Shown: positions 18,144 through 25,968, counted from the first letter of the stretch. The stretch: 64,000 bases of DNA from Tumebacillus permanentifrigoris (GCF_003148565.1 NZ_QGGL01000013.1:62001-126000), one strand, 5' to 3'. Numbers and translations are program-made. Notes: generated from the letters alone by a model not told the origin.

Positions 18144-19342
18144 CCGAAACTCGCGTCGACATCTCCCACGTGCGTCCCGAAGTGATCGGACAACTCACCT
18201 ACTCCACCTATTTCATCGACGAACTCATCCACGACGTGCAGCACGAGGCGGGGGAGCTCACGATTCGACACACGTCGCCCAAAAGCGAGGACGATCTGCG
18301 CGCGCGCATCAGCACCCTCATCGAGCGCTTCACCCACGCCGAGTTTGGGTTCAAGGAAGGCATCCTCTCCGAACACCGCGTCACCACACCCTACTCCGGC
18401 AACATCCTCGCAGAACTGCTCCAGCAAAACATCGTCAAAGAGCTGGAGCCGGGCCTGTTTCTGTTCCGCGAGCCGTTCGTGTCGCTGCTCCAATTTTTTG
18501 ACGAGAGCTTTGTGAAAAAAATCGGCCGCCACTTCGGTGCGCAACAGGAATACTACCCGGCGATCATCCACGGCGACACCCTCGACAAAACCAACCATTT
18601 CACCTCGTTCCCGGAGCATATCCACTTCGTCACCCACCTGCGTGAAGACTTGGATGTGATCGAGTCGTTCGCTCGCGATGTCCGGCAAGCAGGCGGTTGG
18701 GCGGGTCACGCGCCGGCGATCGACCAATCTCACGTCATGGCCCAGCCGCGCTACACGATCAACCCGGCAACCTGCTATCACTGCTACGAAGGCTTGCAAG
18801 GGGAAGTGCTGGCGGGTGACGGGGTGGTGCGGACGGCGGTCTCGAAAGTCCACCGCTACGAGTCGAAAAACCACCGCGAGTTCGGACGGTTGCTCGACTT
18901 CACGATGCGCGAAGTGATCTTCGTCGGCAAGCCGGACTTTGTGAAGGAGCGGCGGGCGAAATCGATCGAGCTGTTGCAACAGTTGGTGACGGAGTGGGAA
19001 TTGGATTGCTACATCGAGAATGCCAACGATCCCTTTTTCACCAATGACTTTCAGGTGAAGGCATCGTTCCAGCGCAACCAAGAGATGAAGTACGAACTGC
19101 GGATGTCGGTGCCGTACTTGGACCAGACGATCTCCGTCTCTTCGTCCAATTTCCACAGCACGACATTCGGAAACGCCTTTCAGATCAAAGCGGGCAAACG
19201 CCCTGCCGTCACCGGTTGCATGGCGTTCGGCCTCGAACGCTGGGTCTTCGCCTTTCTCGCCCAATACGGTCTCGACGAAGCGCGCTGGCCGCAAAAACTG
19301 CTCGCTGAGTTCCGCACGTGGAGGGACGGGCATGTCCACTGA
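18140..19342 (+). CDS. Amino acid:[carrier protein] ligase (class II aaRS-like)
   Basis: A 400-residue protein whose C-terminal half is a class II aminoacyl-tRNA synthetase catalytic core of the seryl-type branch: motif 2 as KVHRYES (Arg239, Glu241), FTMREVIFVG (Glu258), and motif 3 as TGCMAFGLERW (Cys360, Arg367). TCYHC (Cys212, Cys215), Glu258 and Cys360 fit the Cys-Glu-Cys zinc site of known amino acid:carrier-protein ligases. Those enzymes adenylate glycine or alanine and load it on a phosphopantetheine arm rather than tRNA. There is no tRNA-binding coiled coil. The first about 200 residues are not recognised. The carrier protein is the gene before, overlapping by 4 bases. The amino acid used cannot be read from the sequence. 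Confidence 0.85.
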   Translation: MTETRVDISHVRPEVIGQLTYSTYFIDELIHDVQHEAGELTIRHTSPKSEDDLRARISTLIERFTHAEFGFKEGILSEHRVTTPYSGNILAELLQQNIVKELEPGLFLFREPFVSLLQFFDESFVKKIGRHFGAQQEYYPAIIHGDTLDKTNHFTSFPEHIHFVTHLREDLDVIESFARDVRQAGGWAGHAPAIDQSHVMAQPRYTINPATCYHCYEGLQGEVLAGDGVVRTAVSKVHRYESKNHREFGRLLDFTMREVIFVGKPDFVKERRAKSIELLQQLVTEWELDCYIENANDPFFTNDFQVKASFQRNQEMKYELRMSVPYLDQTISVSSSNFHSTTFGNAFQIKAGKRPAVTGCMAFGLERWVFAFLAQYGLDEARWPQKLLAEFRTWRDGHVH

Positions 19343-19832
19343 GCCAAACGTGTCGATCCGCAGCATGAGCTCCGACGATCTCGACACCGTCGCGGACCTC
19401 TACCGGGAGATGTACCGCGAGCAATCCGGCATGGGCATGGTGATGTCCTTTCAGGAGGAAGCGGTGCGCGACTTGCTGGAGGTGCAGGTGAAGTCCCGTT
19501 TTTTCATCTCGTTGGTGCTCGTCGACGGAGATCGCGTCACCGGATTTGCCGTGGGGAGCATGATGAAGACCCCAACCAAGTATAAATTGGAAGGTCAGGC
19601 CCTGCTCGGCTTCATTCAGGACGTCTACGTACCACCCCTTGCGCGAAAAAGCGGCGCCGGCCGTGCCCTCGTCGCCGCGCTCGAAGCGGCTTTTCGCGCA
19701 CAAGGCATCTCGTATGTCGAACTCCATGTCCTCGAAGGAAACGAAATCGGTCAGGCGTTCTGGCAGTCGCGCGGGTACCAACCCGTCCTGCGCGTGCTGT
19801 ACAAACACTTGGACGAAGGTGAGTCGATGTGA
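19332..19832 (+). CDS. GNAT family acyltransferase
   Basis: A 166-residue GNAT protein. The acetyl-CoA-binding region is IQDVYVPPLARKSGAGRALVAALE, followed by YVELHVLEGNEIGQAFWQSRGYQP. ATG 19332 has GGAGGGAC upstream and overlaps the ligase by 11 bases. It may act as an N-acyltransferase on the amino acid or acceptor handled by this operon, or as an aminoacyl transferase. No substrate can be inferred directly. Confidence 0.85.
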   Translation: MSTEPNVSIRSMSSDDLDTVADLYREMYREQSGMGMVMSFQEEAVRDLLEVQVKSRFFISLVLVDGDRVTGFAVGSMMKTPTKYKLEGQALLGFIQDVYVPPLARKSGAGRALVAALEAAFRAQGISYVELHVLEGNEIGQAFWQSRGYQPVLRVLYKHLDEGESM

Positions 19833-20728
19833 CGAGACTTCGCTTTTGGCAACGCAATCGCTTCGTGCTCTCCCTGCTGGTGTTGGAGGTGCTCGCAGAT
19901 ACCGCGCTCGCCGCCTGGGACCCGGTCAACAAGTACCCGCAGTTTGACAAGACCGACTACGCCAAGATCCTGCACTTCCACCCGGAGCGTCCGTGGAAGG
20001 AGGTCTTTTTTGGCAATTCTGCGGTGATCGCCGGCTACCCGGAGCAGTCCGGCGATCGTCTCAACCTCGGGATTCCGTATGGCGAAGTCACCGACCTCGA
20101 CGCGCTGCTCAGGAAAAAACTCATCCCCACCCCCCAGCGCATCGTGCTCGGACTGAACGTGTTCACGCTGATGGACCCCTTGCCGAGCAACCCAGGCTAT
20201 CTCTGGTTCAAAAAGCCCTACGAGCCCTACGTCTATTTCTACCGCTCGCAGTTGAAGGACTACCTGTTGCAAAATGGCAAGGCACTGCTCCGCGGCGATT
20301 CGCTCAACAAACCGTTGGACAAAAACGTGATCTACTGGCGTGAACGCTACGTGGGCGCGCTGACTGACGCGCAACTCGACGAGAAACGCACCGAGTATGC
20401 CCGCAAATACGGCGCGAGCATGACCCTCGCACACGACTTTCAGGACAATCTCGACGCGCTACAACGGGTCATCGCAACCTGTGAAGAACAGGGCCTCAAC
20501 CTCAAAGTCGTCTGGACACCGTGGAACCCGTATGATCCATCACCGCTGCACTTGGCGGAGTTACAAAGCGCGGTCAACCCCCTGCTCCACGCGCACCACA
20601 TCGATGTGCTCGACCTCACGAATGCCTACCCGCGTGAGGATTTTCACGACCTTGGGCATCTGGAGGTCAACCGTGGGGCGCCGAAGTTTACGAAGGATGT
20701 GGACACATGGCTTCACCAACACAAGTAG
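19829..20728 (+). CDS. DltD-like SGNH-fold membrane-anchored protein
   Basis: A 299-residue protein with an N-terminal membrane anchor (residues about 11-29) and an extracellular SGNH-like domain. The nucleophile motif is FFGNSAVIAG (Ser64), and the C-terminal catalytic pair is DLGH (Asp274, His277) within a DltD-like context, VLDLTNAYPREDFHDLGHL. In dlt systems DltD works with DltB on the outer face, accepting or editing the transferred group. GTG 19829 overlaps the GNAT stop (GTGA) and follows AAGGTGAG. Residue spacing also resembles AlgX/AlgJ-type acetylation proteins. Confidence 0.82.
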   Translation: MTRLRFWQRNRFVLSLLVLEVLADTALAAWDPVNKYPQFDKTDYAKILHFHPERPWKEVFFGNSAVIAGYPEQSGDRLNLGIPYGEVTDLDALLRKKLIPTPQRIVLGLNVFTLMDPLPSNPGYLWFKKPYEPYVYFYRSQLKDYLLQNGKALLRGDSLNKPLDKNVIYWRERYVGALTDAQLDEKRTEYARKYGASMTLAHDFQDNLDALQRVIATCEEQGLNLKVVWTPWNPYDPSPLHLAELQSAVNPLLHAHHIDVLDLTNAYPREDFHDLGHLEVNRGAPKFTKDVDTWLHQHK

Positions 20729-20826
20729 CCCGCTCCTTGCTTGAGGTGGTCGGGTATCTGCTGATGCTTCTGCTCGTGCTGATCTTCTTCACCGGGCAGG
20801 GCACGTTCATCTACGAGGGGTTCTAG
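20707..20826 (+). CDS. DltX-like 39-residue membrane peptide
   Basis: ATG 20707 opens a 39-codon frame ending at 20826. It has one hydrophobic helix (residues about 13-28) and a C-terminus FTGQGTFIYEGF. DltX, the small subunit of the D-alanylation machine, has the same plan: a single helix and a conserved FIYxxF-type end shown to be needed for activity. GAAGGATG lies 9 bases before the start, the frame overlaps the DltD-like gene by 22 bases, and the MBOAT gene starts one base after its stop. The position directly before the DltB homologue supports the call. Standard gene callers will often miss it. Confidence 0.85.
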   Translation: MASPTQVARSLLEVVGYLLMLLLVLIFFTGQGTFIYEGF

Positions 20827-20827
20827 C

Positions 20828-21964
20828 ATGTGGTATCTGAACGTCTCGTACATCCTCGCCCTCTGCGGGCTGGTGCTCGTCCTGCTCGCGTTGATGCGCG
20901 TGACGAGCGGTTCCGTGAACGCATGGGTGCGCAAACTCCTGCTGCTGGTGTTTGGCGTGGGGTTTCTCTATGCGTATGACCCGGCGTTGCTGGGGTTCTA
21001 TCTGGGATACATCGCGGTGAATTACCTGTTCACTCTCGCGATCCTCTCCGTGCCGAGGGGGAAAAAAACAACTTTCATCGCGAGCATCGTCTTCAACGTC
21101 GGCGTGCTGACGACATTTCGGTTGGCGCATGAGCTGAACTTGCTGCTGACCGTCGGGCTGATCTACAACCTGTTGAAGGCGATCGACGCGCAGTACTACG
21201 CCTATTACGTGGAGCGCCGCGTGGCGGTGCTACACTTTTTGCTGTACATGCTGTTCATCCCGACGTTCACCTCGGGGCCAATTCTCAAGTTGAAGGACTT
21301 TGACGACGATCTCGGAAAAGCGTACAAGCCCGATGCCGCACGCGTCGAAGTCTCGACCAAGCGGATCATCGAAGGGCTGTTCAAAAAAATTGTGCTCGTC
21401 GCCTTGCTCTGGCCGCTCTACAACTTCCTGCTCGCCAAGGATTTGAACATCGGGTGGAGCACGTTGGTGTTGCTGACCTACTACATCCTGCTCTACTTCG
21501 ACTTCTCCGGCTACTCCGACATCGCGATCGGATTCGGCACGCTGCTCGGCTTCCGCATCCCGGAGAATTTCAAAAAACCGTTCTCGTCACCGACGTTCAC
21601 GGTGTTCTGGCGCAACTGGCATGCGTCGCTCGGGGATTGGTTCCGCGATCATGTTTTTCTCGTGTTGTCGCGGCGGAACATGTCGCGCATGGTTGCGGGC
21701 GGGGTGTCCTTGCTCATCATGATCGGGGTCGGGTTGTGGCATGGCTTTGATTGGCTGTTCCTCGGCTGGGGCCTCTACCACGGGGTGTTGCTCCTGTTGG
21801 AAAACCTGCTAAACCTGACCACGGTGAACAAGCGCAAGGCGCATCCAGCGTACTACTGGTCGCGGGCGCTGGTGACGAATGCGGGTGTGGCGTTTGGCAC
21901 GATCTATTTTAGCAAGGACTTGGCGACGGCTGGACGGATTCTACACGGCTTCACGCACTGGTAG
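20828..21964 (+). CDS. DltB-like MBOAT family acyltransferase
   Basis: A 378-residue polytopic protein of the membrane-bound O-acyltransferase family. The signature regions are YFDFSGYSDIAIGFG, FWRNWHASLGDWFRDHVF and the catalytic histidine in GVGLWHGFDWLFLGWGLYHG (His305). In DltB this histidine lines the tunnel through which the acyl group of the carrier protein reaches the outside acceptor. GAGGGG in the end of the DltX-like gene serves as ribosome site. With the carrier protein and ligase upstream it should translocate an aminoacyl group rather than acetyl, though acetyl transfer as in AlgI cannot be excluded. Confidence 0.92.
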   Translation: MWYLNVSYILALCGLVLVLLALMRVTSGSVNAWVRKLLLLVFGVGFLYAYDPALLGFYLGYIAVNYLFTLAILSVPRGKKTTFIASIVFNVGVLTTFRLAHELNLLLTVGLIYNLLKAIDAQYYAYYVERRVAVLHFLLYMLFIPTFTSGPILKLKDFDDDLGKAYKPDAARVEVSTKRIIEGLFKKIVLVALLWPLYNFLLAKDLNIGWSTLVLLTYYILLYFDFSGYSDIAIGFGTLLGFRIPENFKKPFSSPTFTVFWRNWHASLGDWFRDHVFLVLSRRNMSRMVAGGVSLLIMIGVGLWHGFDWLFLGWGLYHGVLLLLENLLNLTTVNKRKAHPAYYWSRALVTNAGVAFGTIYFSKDLATAGRILHGFTHW

Positions 21965-21974
21965 GAGGTGCCGC

Positions 21975-24900
21975 ATGAAAAGGAAATTTTTGATCCTGAC
22001 GCTGATCCTCACCCTCGTTGGCAGCGTGACCGTGTATTCGACCGTCCATAGCGAAGTGGCGCAGTTGCAGGCGATGGTGCTGTATGAGCAAGGGACGACG
22101 GGGTATCTCGATGCGTATCAGGATTTGAAGCAGTCGCTGGTGGCGAACTTGCAGACGGAGAGCGTCACGATGCAAGAGGTGGCGCGCAAAGACCTCTCCC
22201 ACTACCGCGTGATCTACGTCGATCCGTCGATTCTGCAAGACAGCAAGCGCGGTGCTGTGGTGAACCAGCTCACGGAGTATGTGCGCGCTGGCGGCTGTCT
22301 GTTCATCGAGGATGGAGTGCGCGAGGCGTTCCCTGCGGAGTTGCTAGGGGCGCGGGAGTTTCGCGAGGTGCAGAGTCTGCCGCTGGAGCTGGAGTTCCCT
22401 GTCGTGCGGCAGAACCTGCGCGGGATGCAAGCGGTCGTGCAGGACTTCCACGAACAGTGGAAGGGCTTTCGGGATGTCGTGCAAGGGAAACCAACTGCAC
22501 AGCAATCAAAGGTTGAGAGCGATGCCTTCCGAACGAGTTCAGCGAACGGCGGCGCAGGCAGTACCTCGAAAGCCGTGGCTGCGGCGGGTTACGGTTTCGG
22601 TATGGTTCCATCCACGGCAGAACCGCTCGTGAATTCGCAAGGTCTCGCGCTGTTCACCGTCAACCGCGTCGGCGCGGGCTCGGTGTTTTTTGCCAATGCG
22701 CTGTTGCCGAACCATCGCTATGGGGCGGGGTTTGATCTACAGGGCAAGCCGTACTTCAACTTCACGGTGGCGACGGCGAACTTTCTCCTGCGCAACGAGT
22801 TCGCCGCCTATGCTGCGAAGGAGCAGGATGGATTGGTCGTGAAAAAAGTCCTCGGCACCTACGGTCGTCCGGCCGTGGCCTTCCAAAACCACTTCGAAGT
22901 CGCCTCTGCTGTTCGCGATGGTGCGATGGAAAAGTATCTGGAACTGGTGAAAAAGTACGAGGAGATCCCGTCCTATTCACTCGCCCGCTCGCTCTACGAA
23001 TGGGCGCACTGGACGGAGAGCGTGATCTACCATCTCAACACCGGCACCGGCAGTGCCCCGAAGTACATCGGAGAGGAAGCAGACTCGCAGTACGCCTCCG
23101 GGCGGCATCCGCTGGTGGAGAGCAAGTATCTGACCTTGAATCCACTCCCCGAGCAACGCTACCTCGCGGAGGCTGTCGATCTCCCGAACCGCGCCTATCC
23201 AAGCGTGGCGGACGTCAACGGAGACCAAGTCCCGGACTTGGTCGCAGGGAGTGCGGACGGGGCGGTGTATGTTTTCCAAGGGCGGAGTGCGCAGGTGCCG
23301 TGGCAACTCATGAAGTCGGTCAAGCTGCAAACCACCGCTGGGCGAGACATCTCCGCAGGTCGCGATGCCGCACCTGTCCTCTGCGATCTGAACAAGGACG
23401 GGCAGGTCGACCTCATCGTCGGCAACGCGGAGGGGGAAGTCGTCGCCTACTTGAATGCGGGGAATATGAAGTTCTCCAGCCCGCGCGTCCTGATCCCGCA
23501 ATCGGCAGGCTTGCGCGAGGCCGCTCCTGATATCGGAGACGTCGATCACGACGGGGCTGCCGATCTCGTCGTAGGCGATGCGGAGGGGCGGGTGCTGTTG
23601 TTCAAAGCGATTGCCGATACCGGAAGTGAAGGCGCTATTTCGAGGCCAACGGGTGCAAGTGCGAAGGGCCAAGCAAACGCTGTCGGGGCCGCATCGCAAC
23701 CTGACGCTCGCGTCTGGGTGCGTTTTTCCAAAGGGATTCCGATCGCGGGGGATGTCGGGAAGTTCGCCGCCCCACGGCTTGTGGACTTCGATGGAGACGG
23801 GCAACTCGATCTGGTCGTCGGCAACGACTATGGCTACCTCCAAAAGTTTCGCCACACCAGCACAGGCTGGGTGGACGCGGGATATGTGGAGGGCGAGACG
23901 TACAATCCGTTTGGCAACAAGCGGCTCTGGAGCGGACACAACGCCGTGCCCTGCTACGCTGATCTCAACGGAGACGGCAAGCCCGACCTGATCGTCGGGC
24001 AAGTCGAACACGGCATGGCGACTCCGATCGACTCGCCAGCCTTTCCGTACCGAAACGAACTCAAGCGCTCGCTCACGGCGATGCAAGAGGCGGGGATCGA
24101 GATCCAACCGCATCTTTTTTTCCACAACTTCAAGAGTGCGGAGCAGGAGCGGACGGAGATCGACTTGCACCGCAGGGCATTTGCCATGTACAGTCTGCCG
24201 TGGGATCATGTCGGCGCCAATCAGCACACGTGGCGGATCAACCAACTCGATCCGGCGCAGACGTTGTTCAGTCAGCAAGCGGGTGGGATCGCATGGAATT
24301 CGGGCTTTAAACCTGCGAACCATCCAGTGACGCCAAGCGAGGGGCGCGAGTATGCGTGGAGCGTGCCGTTTTTTCTCGCCCAAGGGGAGCAGACGCAACC
24401 GATGCTGCTGTTCAACCCGGCACCTAATCCGACCGCACATGCGGCGGTGTACCCGTCGATTGCGCGACATGACCTGCCTGTGAGCGTGTTCCAGCACGTC
24501 GAGTACCCGGTGTTGCAGGAAGCGGGGCGCAAGGAATTGGAGCAGACGGCACAGTTTGTGGACAAGTTCCGCACCGACAACGATTACAATTTCATGACGG
24601 AGGAGCAGATGTTCCGCACCTTCCGCACGGTGTTGGGGTCGCGGGTGGAGCTCGTGCCAGCGTCGAGCGGCACGCAGTTCAACCTGCGCGTCACCCCGCC
24701 CGCCGATGCCAAGTGGCTCGGTGACTACTTGAAAGTGCTGGGCGTGAAAGTCGAGCTCGGTGAAAAGTTCGCCGGGCAACAAGTCCAGACGGATGCCGAC
24801 CTCTACATGCGCAAGGGCAACGATCTCTACATGGGCGTCTGGCAGAAGGCCACGTTCACCATCGTGCCCACGGCCGCCGCAGAAACGCCACACCTCACCC

Positions 24901-25103
24901 GCGCCAATGTGCCGATCGAGGTGCAGACGGAGGGAAACCGCATCACCCTCGACGTGCTGGGCAAGGCTCTCCAACAGATGAAGTTCTACGCCCCCAATGG
25001 CTTGCAGGTCGACAGTGCAGGATGGGCCGTAAAACAAGCGGGCGAGCAGTACGTGCTGACCCGGTACGGCGATGTGACCCAACTGCGCGTGCAGTACAAG
25101 TAA
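21975..25103 (+). CDS. Large secreted or anchored FG-GAP repeat protein
   Basis: A 1042-residue protein with an N-terminal signal-anchor (residues 4-22). Residues about 40-120 look Rossmann-like (YRVIYVDPSI and AGGCLFIEDGVREAFP, like ThuA or amidotransferase folds). Five FG-GAP/VCBS repeats with DxNxDGxxDL calcium loops lie at about 407-677, and the last about 365 residues include HLFFHNF and WDHVGANQHTWRINQ, reminiscent of a polysaccharide deacetylase-like barrel (uncertain). TAGGAGGT precedes ATG 21975, just after the MBOAT stop. It is the last gene of the operon. It could be the modified surface acceptor, an enzyme acting on a surface glycan, or a ligand-binding protein. The function is not recognised. 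Confidence 0.8.
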   Translation: MKRKFLILTLILTLVGSVTVYSTVHSEVAQLQAMVLYEQGTTGYLDAYQDLKQSLVANLQTESVTMQEVARKDLSHYRVIYVDPSILQDSKRGAVVNQLTEYVRAGGCLFIEDGVREAFPAELLGAREFREVQSLPLELEFPVVRQNLRGMQAVVQDFHEQWKGFRDVVQGKPTAQQSKVESDAFRTSSANGGAGSTSKAVAAAGYGFGMVPSTAEPLVNSQGLALFTVNRVGAGSVFFANALLPNHRYGAGFDLQGKPYFNFTVATANFLLRNEFAAYAAKEQDGLVVKKVLGTYGRPAVAFQNHFEVASAVRDGAMEKYLELVKKYEEIPSYSLARSLYEWAHWTESVIYHLNTGTGSAPKYIGEEADSQYASGRHPLVESKYLTLNPLPEQRYLAEAVDLPNRAYPSVADVNGDQVPDLVAGSADGAVYVFQGRSAQVPWQLMKSVKLQTTAGRDISAGRDAAPVLCDLNKDGQVDLIVGNAEGEVVAYLNAGNMKFSSPRVLIPQSAGLREAAPDIGDVDHDGAADLVVGDAEGRVLLFKAIADTGSEGAISRPTGASAKGQANAVGAASQPDARVWVRFSKGIPIAGDVGKFAAPRLVDFDGDGQLDLVVGNDYGYLQKFRHTSTGWVDAGYVEGETYNPFGNKRLWSGHNAVPCYADLNGDGKPDLIVGQVEHGMATPIDSPAFPYRNELKRSLTAMQEAGIEIQPHLFFHNFKSAEQERTEIDLHRRAFAMYSLPWDHVGANQHTWRINQLDPAQTLFSQQAGGIAWNSGFKPANHPVTPSEGREYAWSVPFFLAQGEQTQPMLLFNPAPNPTAHAAVYPSIARHDLPVSVFQHVEYPVLQEAGRKELEQTAQFVDKFRTDNDYNFMTEEQMFRTFRTVLGSRVELVPASSGTQFNLRVTPPADAKWLGDYLKVLGVKVELGEKFAGQQVQTDADLYMRKGNDLYMGVWQKATFTIVPTAAAETPHLTRANVPIEVQTEGNRITLDVLGKALQQMKFYAPNGLQVDSAGWAVKQAGEQYVLTRYGDVTQLRVQYK

Positions 25104-25116
25104 ACAGCAGGTACGC

Positions 25117-25153
25117 AAAAAAGGGATGTGTCCACGTGGACACATCCCTTTTT
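25117..25153. terminator. Terminator of the carrier-protein/DltB-like operon
   Basis: A perfect palindrome, A6-GGGATGTGTCCACGTGGACACATCCC-T5 in pattern, usable from both strands. It ends the seven-gene operon and the convergent mini SLH gene. Confidence 0.92.
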
Positions 25154-25165
25154 CACAAGCGCGAA

Positions 25166-25423
25166 CTACGGAGTTACGACGAGCTGATACTCGTGCGTGA
25201 CACCCTGCATCGAGGTAACGCGCAGGATCATCTCGGAGGTCAGGTCGGCATCGCCGGTCATCAGACCCAAGCGTTGCGCTTCTTGGATGGAAAGAGAAGC
25301 CCATGCGTCCGCTTGGTTGAGATCGCCGTAGGGAGCGGGTGTATTGGCAGAAGCCGTAATCGGCGCGAGTGATGTGGTTAAAACCAAGGATGCCAGCAGC
25401 CATTTGGGGGTATTTGAACGCAA
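25166..25423 (-). CDS. Mini SLH protein, internally deleted paralogue
   Basis: An 85-residue product with a signal peptide (to about residue 26, ending ASA), then one truncated SLH motif (PYGDLNQADAWASLSIQEA, GLMTGDAD) joined directly to LTSEMILRVTSMQGVTHEYQLVV. The 1413-residue SLH protein at 28858-33099 starts APYRDLGQADTWALDSIYQA, GLMSGDGD and ends LTSQMVVRVTSMKGVVREYAIVV. So this gene keeps both ends of such a protein and lacks the middle. TTG ending at 25423 follows CTGGAGGA at 7 bases. The intact frame, signal sequence and ribosome site suggest a functional mini-protein, but a decaying remnant is possible. Confidence 0.75.
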   Translation of the reverse strand: MRSNTPKWLLASLVLTTSLAPITASANTPAPYGDLNQADAWASLSIQEAQRLGLMTGDADLTSEMILRVTSMQGVTHEYQLVVTP

Positions 25424-25675
25424 AATTAATTCCTCCAGTTTACTCAAATAAAAGTAGATGATTACTGGATCATAACACAACTTCAATTCCAGATATATAC
25501 ATATAACCCAGAATGTTTAGGAGTTTTGGAACGGGAGTCTCAGGTAGACTGAGTATATGGGCAAGTTGAAGGCACACAAGATTCGTCATGATCTTGAAAA
25601 TGATCACAGTTTAAAGCGAACCGAGTGCCACGATCACTGTGGATTTCTAGGAATTGAAACGGTCGTGTTAAGCAG
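25424..25675. other. Intergenic stretch without a recognised gene
   Basis: It holds the promoter region of the mini SLH gene and low-GC sequence. A CTCAG/CTGAG inverted repeat lies at about 25540-25553, and a 40-codon open frame near 25557-25680 has no ribosome site and was not accepted. The base composition is lower in GC than the flanking genes. Confidence 0.5.
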
Positions 25676-25705
25676 TTGAGAATCTGTCACAGCTTGTGGT
25701 AGAAT
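25676..25705 (+). promoter_or_regulatory. Predicted promoter of the antitoxin RNA
   Basis: TTGAGA (25676-25681) and TAGAAT (25700-25705) have an 18-base spacer, directed at the toxin gene from its 3' side. Confidence 0.6.
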
Positions 25706-25711
25706 AAATTC

Positions 25712-25863
25712 ACAAGCAGTGCCGTAAACTAAAAAATGACCGCAGGTGCTAGATACACCCACGGTCGTTTGCAAAACTGATACCCGTCAAGGGTGTCGGC
25801 TCGAAAGTTTAGAAATAGACCTCTTCCAAGCCGGGGAAGCTCAAGGGAGGTCTATTTCTTTTT
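25712..25863 (+). ncRNA. Antisense antitoxin RNA of a type I toxin-antitoxin locus
   Basis: A predicted transcript of about 150 bases. It folds into a hairpin at 25738-25766 (GACCG..GGTG with CACC..CGGTC), a hairpin at 25779-25797 (GATACCC-GTCAA-GGGTGTC) and a strong terminator at 25811-25863. It runs convergently into the 3' end of the holin-like toxin gene; the terminator stem contains the toxin stop codon. This matches the layout of the RatA and pAD1-type antitoxins, which pair with the toxin mRNA. The 5' end is inferred from the promoter only. Confidence 0.72.
25811..25863 (+). terminator. Terminator of the antitoxin RNA
   Basis: A 13-bp outer stem AGAAATAGACCTC / GAGGTCTATTTCT with an inner TTCC/GGAA stem, followed by T5. 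The right arm overlaps the last codons of the toxin gene on the other strand. Confidence 0.85.
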
Positions 25864-25968
25864 GGTTAGGTTGAGTATGCCGAGAATAATCGTCAAAATT
25901 CCGAAAATGATCGCAGCTACTAGCGTACCGAATGCAATCACGACTGTCAGAATTTGAAATTCCGTCAT
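25852..25968 (-). CDS. Holin-like toxin peptide (type I toxin-antitoxin)
   Basis: A 38-residue peptide beginning MTEFQILTVVIAFGTLV, with one very hydrophobic helix (residues about 5-32) and a basic end LTKKK. This is the pattern of the Firmicute putative holin-like toxin family (TxpA/BsrG-like), which damage the membrane when overproduced. A strong ribosome site AAAGGGGGTGAG lies 6 bases upstream but inside a hairpin. A convergent antisense RNA gene overlaps the 3' end. The coding frame is too short for many gene callers. Confidence 0.85.
   Translation of the reverse strand: MTEFQILTVVIAFGTLVAAIIFGILTIILGILNLTKKK

Noticed and set aside
22977-25403. 808-codon open frame antisense to the FG-GAP gene
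   Set aside because: Very Arg/His-rich composition typical of antisense frames in GC-rich genes; it crosses a strong terminator and the mini SLH gene.
25557-25680. 40-codon plus-strand open frame upstream of the antitoxin promoter
   Set aside because: No ribosome site, and no similarity to known small proteins.
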